Below are positions 15,434 to 22,305 of a DNA stretch of 64,000 nucleotides, one piece after another. The stretch's first letter is position 1, and every line of letters starts with the position of its first letter. Source of the stretch: Rathayibacter sp. VKM Ac-2760 (GTDB lineage Bacteria; Actinomycetota; Actinomycetes; Actinomycetales; Microbacteriaceae); NCBI RefSeq assembly GCF_009834185.1, contig NZ_CP047173.1, positions 744,001 to 808,000 on the forward strand, read 5' to 3'. Under the pieces are notes generated by a model, which did not search any database, was not told where the DNA came from, and worked only from the letters and a program-made list of their open reading frames with translations. Both the position numbers and the translations under genes were made by a program.

Positions 15434-16531
15434 CTAGCGCGTCGCGAGCCGGAAGCGGTCGAGCGCGTCGGCGCCGTCGACCAGGTCGGCCAGCAGCTCG
15501 CCGAGCACGGGCCCGAACTTGAAGCCGTGGCCCGAGAAGCCGGTCGCGAGCGTGACGCGGCCGACGCGGTCGAGCACGAAGTCCTCCGTCGGCGTGATGT
15601 CGTAGAGGCAGGAGATCGGGTCGGCGCTCGCCGCGTCGACGCCCGGCAGCCAGTCGGCGACGTACTCGACGAGCCGGGCGAGCCGCTCGGGCTCGGCGCG
15701 GAAGTCGCGGTGGTCCGGATCGACGACGCGGCCGGTGCCGTGCTCGCCGACCTTGACGCCGACGCCGGGCGTCGCGAGGCCGTAGATCGTCGGCAGCTCG
15801 CCGCGGTGGTGCACGAAGCTCGGCCAGGCGTCCAGCGGCAGGTCGGTCGTGAAGTGCGCGGGCTGCTCCTGCGTGATCCGCAGCGGCGGGAGCGAGCGGC
15901 CGGCCGCGGCGACCAGCCCGTCGACGAGTCCCGGGGTCCACGAGCCGCCGGCGACGACGACCGCGTCGGCGAGCAGCGGGCCCTCGTCGGTGACGACGCG
16001 GACGCCGCCCTCGCGCTCCTCGATCGAGCGCACGCCGGTGCTCGCGCGGACGACGGCCCCGTGCGACTCGGCGGAGGCGAGCAGCGCCTCGATCGCGGCG
16101 GCGGCGTCGAGCCGGCCGCCCTCCGGGTGCAGCAGCACGTCGGTCTCGAAGCGCAGGCCGGGCCAGCGGCGGGCGGCCTCGGCGGCGTCGAGGCGCTCGA
16201 CCGGGATGCCGTCGCGGGTGAAGGCCTCCTCGATCGCGAGCAGGGCGGAGGCGTCGCCGTGGTCGATCGCACCGGTCGCGGTGAAGAGGCTCCGGCCCGA
16301 CTCGGCCTCGAGTCGCGCCCACTCGGCGGCGGCCCGGCCGGTCAGGGCGCGGTAGTCGTCCTCCGCGTAGCCGCGGCGGAAGATGCGGGTCTCGCCGTGC
16401 GAGGAGCCGCGGTCGTGGCCCCGCTCGAACCGCTCGAAGAGCAGCACCCGGTCGCCGCGCTCGGCGAGCGAGCGGGCGGCGGCGGCGCCGACCAGTCCCG
16501 CGCCGACGACGACGACGTCGCGGTCGCTCAC
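15434..16531 (-). CDS. FAD-dependent oxidoreductase, DAO family (sarcosine oxidase/MTOX-like)
   Basis: Flavoenzyme of 365 residues. The N-terminal Rossmann motif reads VVVGAGLVGAAAARSLAE with the acidic ribose-binding Glu after FE. GSSHGETRIFRRGYAEDDY matches the monomeric sarcosine oxidase/N-methyltryptophan oxidase group, and the C-terminal TLATGFSGHGFKFGPVLGE closes the FAD site as in that group. The expected reaction is oxidation of an N-methyl or secondary amino acid with release of hydrogen peroxide and an aldehyde. The GTG start overlaps the stop of the upstream oxidoreductase (GTGA), so the two oxidases are coupled. A second enzyme for the same catabolic path is likely. Confidence 0.88.
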   Translation of the reverse strand: MSDRDVVVVGAGLVGAAAARSLAERGDRVLLFERFERGHDRGSSHGETRIFRRGYAEDDYRALTGRAAAEWARLEAESGRSLFTATGAIDHGDASALLAIEEAFTRDGIPVERLDAAEAARRWPGLRFETDVLLHPEGGRLDAAAAIEALLASAESHGAVVRASTGVRSIEEREGGVRVVTDEGPLLADAVVVAGGSWTPGLVDGLVAAAGRSLPPLRITQEQPAHFTTDLPLDAWPSFVHHRGELPTIYGLATPGVGVKVGEHGTGRVVDPDHRDFRAEPERLARLVEYVADWLPGVDAASADPISCLYDITPTEDFVLDRVGRVTLATGFSGHGFKFGPVLGELLADLVDGADALDRFRLATR

Positions 16532-17763
16532 CGTCCGGACTCCGCGTCGACCAGGCGCCGGGCGGGCATGGCCGCGCGCACGGCGGCCTCGTCGGCGAAC
16601 TCCCGCGCGGCGAAGCGCGACGGGGCGTAGCGGGCGGCGTCGCCGAGGGTCGAGCGGCCGGTGAGGACCAGCTCGGCGACGAGACGACCGAGACCGGGCC
16701 CGTGCGTCACTCCGGATTCGTTGTCGCCGGCCGCGACGAAGAGGCCGGGCAGCTCGGGGATCTGGCCGGCGAGGAAGCGCCGGTCGGCGGTGTACGAGAC
16801 GACGCCCTGGGTCCACTCCGCCTGGCGGAGCGCGTCGGCGGCCGCGGGGATCAGCCGGGAGAGCAGGGGAGTGAGGTGCGCGTCCATCGCCTCGACGAGG
16901 TCGGTGCGCTGCGGGCGCCGGTCGGCGGCGGACTCGCCGAGCGGCTCGTAGCCGACGCCGTTGCCGTAGGTGAGTCCGCCGAGGTGCTCGCGGACCCAGA
17001 GACCGCCGAGCTCGGGCAGCATCAGCGTCGGCAGGTGCGGGAGGCCGAAGGGCGCGGTGGTGAGGCGGCTCGCGACGACGCGGGCGAAGGGGAGCCGGCG
17101 GCCGAGCGGGGCGAGCAGCTCGTTGGTCCAGGAGCCCGCCGCGAGCACGATGCTGTCGCCGCGGAAGGTGCGGCCGTCGGCGGAGCGGACGCCGCTCGCC
17201 CGGCCGCCGGTGGCGAGCACCTCGGTGACGGGTGCGTGCTCGACGACCTCGACTCCGGCCGCGCGGGCGACCGCGACGAGGGCGAGCGCCGCGTCGGGGG
17301 CGCTGATCTGGATCCCGTCGGGCTGCAGGAAGCCGCCGGTGACGGCCGCCGCGTCGAGACCCGGGACGAGCTCGGCCGCCTCGCTCGGCGAGAGCTCGCG
17401 CGAGCCCTCCGGCCGCAGCGGGTGCTCGGCGAGCGGACCGAGGTGGTCGCGGACGCCGGCCTCGGTGACGGCGAGCCAGGCGCTGCCCGTCTCGCGGAGG
17501 AGGATGTCGCCGCCGCGGTCGGGATCGACGGCGAGGGCGCGGTAGAAGTCGAGGCCGTACTGCTCGAGGTCGCGCTCGGACTCGTTCCAGTACCAGGCGT
17601 AGCCCGCGGCCCAGAGTCCGACGAAGCCAGCGCCGGCCGCCGTGGTGCCGCGCGCCGCGTCACCCGACTCGACCAGCGTGACCCGGGCGCCCCCGCGCGC
17701 GAGGTGCAGCGCGGTGGCGGCTCCGAAGAGACCGGCTCCGACGACGACGACATCCCTACTCAT
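16528..17763 (-). CDS. FAD-dependent oxidoreductase, DAO family (glycine/D-amino-acid oxidase-like)
   Basis: Flavoenzyme of 411 residues. The dinucleotide-binding motif is VVVGAGLFGAATALHLARG, followed by the GTTAAGAGFVGLWAAGY segment that covers the flavin. The substrate half includes GGFLQPDGIQISAPD, and the C-terminus carries FVAAGDNESGVTHGPGLGR. It is distinct from the coupled oxidase downstream. First gene of the minus-strand operon: oxidase, oxidase, binding lipoprotein. The ATG at 17763 gives the Rossmann motif at the expected distance; the frame continues upstream through a palindromic repeat but without coding character. The divergent LacI gene probably regulates it. Substrate unknown. 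Confidence 0.87.
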   Translation of the reverse strand: MSRDVVVVGAGLFGAATALHLARGGARVTLVESGDAARGTTAAGAGFVGLWAAGYAWYWNESERDLEQYGLDFYRALAVDPDRGGDILLRETGSAWLAVTEAGVRDHLGPLAEHPLRPEGSRELSPSEAAELVPGLDAAAVTGGFLQPDGIQISAPDAALALVAVARAAGVEVVEHAPVTEVLATGGRASGVRSADGRTFRGDSIVLAAGSWTNELLAPLGRRLPFARVVASRLTTAPFGLPHLPTLMLPELGGLWVREHLGGLTYGNGVGYEPLGESAADRRPQRTDLVEAMDAHLTPLLSRLIPAAADALRQAEWTQGVVSYTADRRFLAGQIPELPGLFVAAGDNESGVTHGPGLGRLVAELVLTGRSTLGDAARYAPSRFAAREFADEAAVRAAMPARRLVDAESGR

Positions 17764-17827
17764 ACTCGGTATCCAACCAGCGGTCCCTCGCCTGGTCGAA
17801 TCCGATGACCCCCCGAGTCCCTCCCCT

Positions 17828-17892
17828 CCCGCGAGATGCCACTTGTGCGCACTTCTCACGGCGTGTCGCGCGCACAAGTGGCATCTCGCGGG
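17828..17892. repeat. 65-bp palindromic element, copy A
   Basis: Perfect 23-bp inverted repeat (arms 17828-17850 and 17870-17892, core GAGATGCCACTT) around a 19-base spacer, in the gap between divergent genes. A related element in opposite orientation lies at 61990-62060. Stem bases that differ between copies change on both arms together, so pairing is preserved. There is no T-run. Confidence 0.85.
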
Positions 17893-17941
17893 GCGCGACG
17901 GGGGGTTCGGTAGGGTCGGGGGACGTCGAGAGGAGGGGCCT

Positions 17942-18970
17942 GTGGCCCGCACGCCGGACACCCGCGTCACGCTCGACGTCGTCGCGGCGCACGCCGGCGT
18001 CTCGAAGGCGACCGCCTCGAAGGTGCTGAACGGGCGGCCCGGCGCGTCGGCGGCGACGCGCTCCCGGGTCGAGCAGTCCCTCCGCGAGCTCGGCTACAGC
18101 CCGAGCACCCGCGCGCCGCGCGTGGGCGGCGGCGTCACCGTCGTCTTCGACACCCTGCTCAGCGTCTACTCGCTGCGCGTGCTCGAGGGCGTGGTCGGCG
18201 GCGCGCAGAGCGAGCGCGTCGACGTCACGACCGGCGTCCTCGCGCCGAGCGGCTCCGCCGACGAGTCGCTGCGCTTCGACGCCGCGTTCGTCCGCTCCGT
18301 CGCGGCCAAGGGGCACCTCGGGATCCTCGCCGTCACCACCGCGATCGACGCCGAGATCGTCGCGGCCGCCGCCGAGGCCGGGCTGCCGCTCGTCGCGGTC
18401 GACCCGCCGAACCCGCTCGACCCCGCCGTCGTGAGCATCGGCTCGAACCACTGGGTGGGCGGTCAGCAGTCCACCGAGCACCTCGTCTCGCTCGGGCACC
18501 GGAGGATCGCCTTCGTCGGCGGCGACGCCCGCAATCCCGGGCTGCGCGCCCGCTACGGCGGCTACCGCGAGGCGCTCGCCGCCGCGGGCCTGCCGGAGGA
18601 CCCGGCTCTCGTCTCCGAGGAGGGGATGGGGTCGGCCGAGCACGTGGTTCCGGCGCTCCTGGCACGGGACGATCCGCCGACCGCCGTGGTCGCGACCAAC
18701 GACATCGACGGCCTGCAGACGATCCGCGCCGCGATCGCGGCCGGCCTCCGCGTCCCCGAGGACCTGAGCGTGATGGGCTACGACGACACCTTCGCCGCGC
18801 TGCCGACCGCCGTCCTGCTCTCGACCGTGCACACGCCCATGCACGACCTCGGCCGTCTCGGCCTCGAGACCCTGGTCCGGATGCACGACGGCGTCCCGCC
18901 CCTCTCGCACCGCATCGAGCTGGCCACCAGCCTCGTCCTCCGCGAGTCGACGGCCCCGCCGCGGGCCTGA
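17942..18970 (+). CDS. LacI-family transcriptional regulator of the oxidase operon
   Basis: Regulator of 342 residues. The N-terminal helix-turn-helix is VTLDVVAAHAGVSKATASKV with the hinge LRELGYSPSTRAPRVGGG; the ligand-binding half carries LGHRRIAFVGGDARNPG and LSVMGYDDTFAALP. The GTG start at 17942 follows GGAGGGG by a suitable gap. It is transcribed away from the two-oxidase and binding-protein operon, so it most likely represses that operon; the shared 178-bp gap also contains palindromic element A. The inducer would be a substrate or product of the oxidases. Confidence 0.92.
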   Translation: MARTPDTRVTLDVVAAHAGVSKATASKVLNGRPGASAATRSRVEQSLRELGYSPSTRAPRVGGGVTVVFDTLLSVYSLRVLEGVVGGAQSERVDVTTGVLAPSGSADESLRFDAAFVRSVAAKGHLGILAVTTAIDAEIVAAAAEAGLPLVAVDPPNPLDPAVVSIGSNHWVGGQQSTEHLVSLGHRRIAFVGGDARNPGLRARYGGYREALAAAGLPEDPALVSEEGMGSAEHVVPALLARDDPPTAVVATNDIDGLQTIRAAIAAGLRVPEDLSVMGYDDTFAALPTAVLLSTVHTPMHDLGRLGLETLVRMHDGVPPLSHRIELATSLVLRESTAPPRA

Positions 18971-18985
18971 CGTCGCTCGGCCGGG

Positions 18986-19999
18986 TCAGGCCGAGGCGCC
19001 CCGCGAGGCGCGCCGCACGCCGAGGAGCACGACCAGGCGGAGGAAGCCGACCAGGCCCGTGCCGAGCAGCGCCGCGAAGAGGAGGAGCACGCCGACGCCG
19101 GCGACCCAGGTGGTGTCGCCGCTCGCGTCCTGCACGAGGAACTCGAGGCAGAACAGTGCGAGGCCGGCGTAGGCGAGGACGAGCACGACGATCGTGCCGG
19201 GCCGCCGCAGGCGCTGCCGCGGGGTGCGCCAGAGCGCGGGCGGCTCGAGCCAGCGGCGCAGCAGGCGGACGACCAGCGTGCCGACGATGCCGACGAGACC
19301 CGCGCCGATCAGGACGACGCCGGCCGAGCCGAGCGCGGTGGTGTCGAGGCCGGCGAGGGAGAGGCCGATCCCGATTCCGGTCAGCACGGCGCCGAGCACG
19401 CCCGCCGCCATCGCCGCCCACATGCCGAAGCCTCCGCGCAGGACGCTCTCGCGCTCGGGGCGGGGCTCGAGGGGCGCGTCGACCACGCGCTGCGCAGCGG
19501 GAGGAGCGGCGGTCGGGACGGCCGGCCCGCCCCAGGCGGGCGCGTCGCCGGTCGTCTCGACCACGTTCTCGCGCACCGGGATGTAGCGCAGCTGCGCGTC
19601 GATCCGCACCTCCGGCCGACCGCGCACGATCGCGGTCGCGCTCACCGGGACTCCGCGGGAGAGGAGGACGGGGGCGAGCAGCAGCGAGCCCGACGGGTCG
19701 ATCGACCACTCCGGGGTCTGCGGCGGGGCGCCGTACCACTCGGCGGCGGTGGCGCCGGTGAGGGCGAACACGATCGGCCGGTCGTTCACGAAGGTGGTGG
19801 CAGGGAGGTCGCTGCGGCCGAGGTTGCGGATCGTCGCGGTCACCCGCCACCAGTCGTCGCCTGCGTGCGAGAGGCGCACGTCGATGTCGACCAGCGAGGC
19901 CGGCTTCGCGCGGCGCTGCCCGATGACGACGGCGACCACGGCGGCGGCCGCGACGATGAGGCCGCCGAGCAGGCCGACGACTCCGAGAACGATCTCCAT
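18986..19999 (-). CDS. hypothetical multi-helix membrane protein
   Basis: Protein of 337 residues. It has an N-terminal membrane helix (VLGVVGLLGGLIVAAAAVVA), a soluble domain of about 130 residues with Ig-like strands (WWRVTATIRNLGRSDLPATT and SVSATAIVRGRPEVRIDAQL style), a Pro/Ala linker, then four further helices starting at GMWAAMAAGVLGAVLTGIGI and ending in a basic tail. The ATG at 19999 is chosen; an in-frame TTG at 20011 is possible. Convergent with the LacI gene, 15 bp between stops. Family and function not recognised. Confidence 0.75.
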   Translation of the reverse strand: MEIVLGVVGLLGGLIVAAAAVVAVVIGQRRAKPASLVDIDVRLSHAGDDWWRVTATIRNLGRSDLPATTFVNDRPIVFALTGATAAEWYGAPPQTPEWSIDPSGSLLLAPVLLSRGVPVSATAIVRGRPEVRIDAQLRYIPVRENVVETTGDAPAWGGPAVPTAAPPAAQRVVDAPLEPRPERESVLRGGFGMWAAMAAGVLGAVLTGIGIGLSLAGLDTTALGSAGVVLIGAGLVGIVGTLVVRLLRRWLEPPALWRTPRQRLRRPGTIVVLVLAYAGLALFCLEFLVQDASGDTTWVAGVGVLLLFAALLGTGLVGFLRLVVLLGVRRASRGASA

Positions 20000-20050
20000 G
20001 GGGTCAGTCAACCATCCGGGCGGGGCGGGCGGCCGGGGGTGCGGGCGGGG

Positions 20051-20272
20051 TGGATCTCGATACGCGCGCGGTGCGCGCTACTCGATCAGCAAGGAGGAGC
20101 GCGGTGCGCGCTACTCGATCAGCAAGATACGCGCGCGTTGCGCGGTACTCGATCAGCAAGGACGAGCGCTGTGCGCGCTACTCGATCAGCGGGGGAGCGG
20201 ACCTCGGCGACGGTGCCTGGTCGGCCGCTCCATGCTGGTCGAGTAGCCGCCTCCGGCGGCGTATCGAGACCC
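20051..20272. repeat. cluster of five dispersed-repeat copies
   Basis: One full forward copy (20051-20094) is followed by three partial forward copies ending in CTACTCGATCAGC (about 20098-20125, 20127-20161, 20165-20190) and one reverse copy (20233-20272). The internal GC box varies (GCGCGCGGTGCGCGC) but stays self-complementary. The cluster fills most of a 388-bp gap and lies just before the broken DUF222/HNH gene; no gene is seen in it. Confidence 0.85.
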
Positions 20273-20387
20273 AGCACCGTCGGACATCCGGGAGCGAGCC
20301 TCCTCCCCAGCCCCCTCTTCGACCGCGCTCTCCCCGATCAGCCCGCGGAGCCGGTCCGGTGTCGGTGGTCCCTGATTCAATACTCGT

Positions 20388-21696
20388 ATGACAGGCAACG
20401 AATCGGACGACGCGGCACCCGCCGACGTGCGCGGGCGAGGCGACCGCGCCGCGGCCTTCGCCCGAGCCGCCGCGCCGCTGCGCCTCGCCGAGGCGGAGGA
20501 GCTCTACGCCGGCTACCTCGAGGCCCTCGCCGATTCGGACGCGTACGCCCGCGGGGCGACCCGCAGCGAGACCCGCGATCTCGTCGAGCGCTCGATCCGT
20601 GCCGAGTTCGCGGTCGCGGAGGGTCTGCCCGAGCAGACCGTCTCCCGCCGCCTCGAGAACGCGCAGCTGCTCTTCGAGCACCTGCCGCTGACTCGGGCGC
20701 TGCTCGCGCAGGCGCGCCTGCACTGGGAGGAAGGGGAGGCCGTCTGCGGCGACCGCGGGAAGCCTCCCCGAGTCCTCCCGCGCCGCTCTCGATGAGCGCG
20801 TCGCGGAAGCGGCGCCGTCGATGTCGCTCACCCAGCTGCGTCGCGCCCTGCGCCGCTGGCGGGAGGAGCTGCACGAAGATCCGCTCGCCCAGCGGCACGC
20901 CCGCGCCCGCGAGGACCGCGCTGTCTGGGTCACGCCCCACGTCGACGGCATGGCCACACTCTGCGTCCACGGACCGGCACCGGCCGTCTCGGGCGCCTAC
21001 GACCGGCTGCGCCGCATCGCACGCACGCTCCGCGACGACGGCGACTCGCGCACCCTCCAGCAGTTGAGCGCCGACGCGGCGATCGATCTGCTCTGCGACG
21101 GCGACATCGCCGGCACGACTCCGGACGCCGATCACCGGCCCGACCCGACCTTCGTCCCCGGTGTCCGCGCCGAGGTGCGGCTGACGCTCGCCGCGTCGAC
21201 CGCCGTCGGCCTCGACGACGCGCCCGCGGACCTCGACGGGTACGGACCCGTTCCGGCGGAGATCGCCCGTGAGCTGATCGCCACCGCGGCCTCCTTCACC
21301 CGTGTCCTCACCGATCCGGACACCGGCGCCGTCGTCTCCGTCGGCCGCGCCTGGCGCGTCCCGCCGCCGCAGATGCGCCTGCACCTGCGGCTGCGGGATC
21401 AGACGTGCCGATTCGCCGGCTGCACCCGCCCGGCCGCGACGAGCGAAGCCGACCACACGATCGAGTGGCGCAACGGCGGCGAGACCTCGCTCGAGAACCT
21501 CGTGATGCTCTGCACCAGCCATCACCACCTCCGGCACGGGGACCGGTGGAGCTACGTCAAGGACGACTCCGACGGGACGATCGTGTGGACGACGCCGACC
21601 GGACGGCGCGTCAGCGACCGGCCGCCGCCGCTCCCGGGGCGCCCGCCCGACCCGCCGCCGGGGCCGCGATTCGTCGACAGACCGGCGCCGTTCTGA
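20388..21696 (+). pseudogene. DUF222/HNH endonuclease (13E12-type) gene with a frameshift
   Basis: The N-terminal DUF222 part reads from ATG 20388 (EELYAGYLEALADSDAYARG, SRRLENAQLLFEHLPL) and stops at 20795. From about 20750 the continuation is one base out of frame (SLPESSRAALDERVAEAAPS, then TQLRRALRRWREELHEDP) and runs to the stop at 21696. It includes the C-terminal HNH motif (CRFAGCTRPA, SEADHTIEWRNGGET, LVMLCTSHHHLRHG). A single extra G in the GGGG or TGCGGC tract near 20731-20748 accounts for the shift. Such genes are multi-copy in actinobacteria and behave like selfish elements. The copy is bracketed by dispersed repeats. A sequencing error cannot be excluded. Confidence 0.85.
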
Positions 21697-21703
21697 CGGT
21701 GGT

Positions 21704-21806
21704 GGATCTCGATACGCGCGCTGTGCGCGCTACTCGATCAGCAAAGGGGAGGGCGCACCTCGATGGCGGTCGAGCAGCCGAGGAGCGGCACGCTCGAGAC
21801 CCGGGC
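21704..21806. repeat. dispersed-repeat copies downstream of the HNH pseudogene
   Basis: A full forward copy (about 21704-21745, ATCTCGATACGCG... CTACTCGATCAGCA) starts 8 bp after the HNH stop. A decayed reverse copy (about 21771-21806, GGTCGAGCAGC... CTCGAGACC) follows. Together with the cluster at 20051-20272 they bracket the HNH gene on both sides. Confidence 0.75.
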
Positions 21807-21903
21807 GCACCACCGCGGGGTTTGGCCGCTCGCGGCCGGGTCCTCATACTGGAACATTGCCCCCAACAGGGAGCGTTCAGCTGCGACAGCGGAGGGTGGA
21901 GCG

Positions 21904-22305
21904 GTGTCGACCGTGCGTGATCGGGCCCCCGTGGCCCGCCGAACCGCCAGCATCCTGCCTCTCGCAGTGGGTGCCGCGGGCCTCGTGGTGAGCCTCGCGC
22001 TGGCGATCGTGGCCGCCTCCGTCGCCTCCGCTCCCGTGCGCGTGCTCGGCGTTCCGCTGCCGCTGGTCCGCGGCAGCGCGGTCTGGCTGAGCGTCGCCGG
22101 CTACCTGCTGACTCCGCTGCTCGTCTTCCTCGCGACCGGCTGGGACCTCTCCGGCCAGCGCGCGAACTCCCTCCGCGACGCCCGCCGCTTCGTGCCCGAC
22201 GCGCGCTTCACCCGCGCGCTCTACTGGCTCTCGGGCGCCGCGCTCGTCCTCGGCGCCTGGCACGTCCTCAACATCAGCGTCCCGATCTCCGAGTGGCTGG
22301 CATGA
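21904..22305 (+). CDS. small membrane protein, first gene of the VWA/tubulin-like operon
   Basis: Protein of 133 residues with three hydrophobic spans (ILPLAVGAAGLVVSLALAIV; GSAVWLSVAGYLLTPLLVFL; ALYWLSGAALVLGAWHVLNI) and a short charged loop (GQRANSLRDARRFVPDARF). The GTG at 21904 has GGAGGGTGGAG just upstream. Its stop overlaps the ATG of the VWA gene by four bases, so it is translationally coupled to that gene and likely part of the same membrane complex. It has no recognised family of its own. Confidence 0.8.
   Translation: MSTVRDRAPVARRTASILPLAVGAAGLVVSLALAIVAASVASAPVRVLGVPLPLVRGSAVWLSVAGYLLTPLLVFLATGWDLSGQRANSLRDARRFVPDARFTRALYWLSGAALVLGAWHVLNISVPISEWLA

Noticed and set aside
17820..17970. 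Upstream extension of the DAO oxidase gene through the palindrome
   Set aside because: The frame is open, but the extra residues come from the inverted repeat and the shared LacI promoter, and the Rossmann motif begins at the expected distance from the ATG at 17763.
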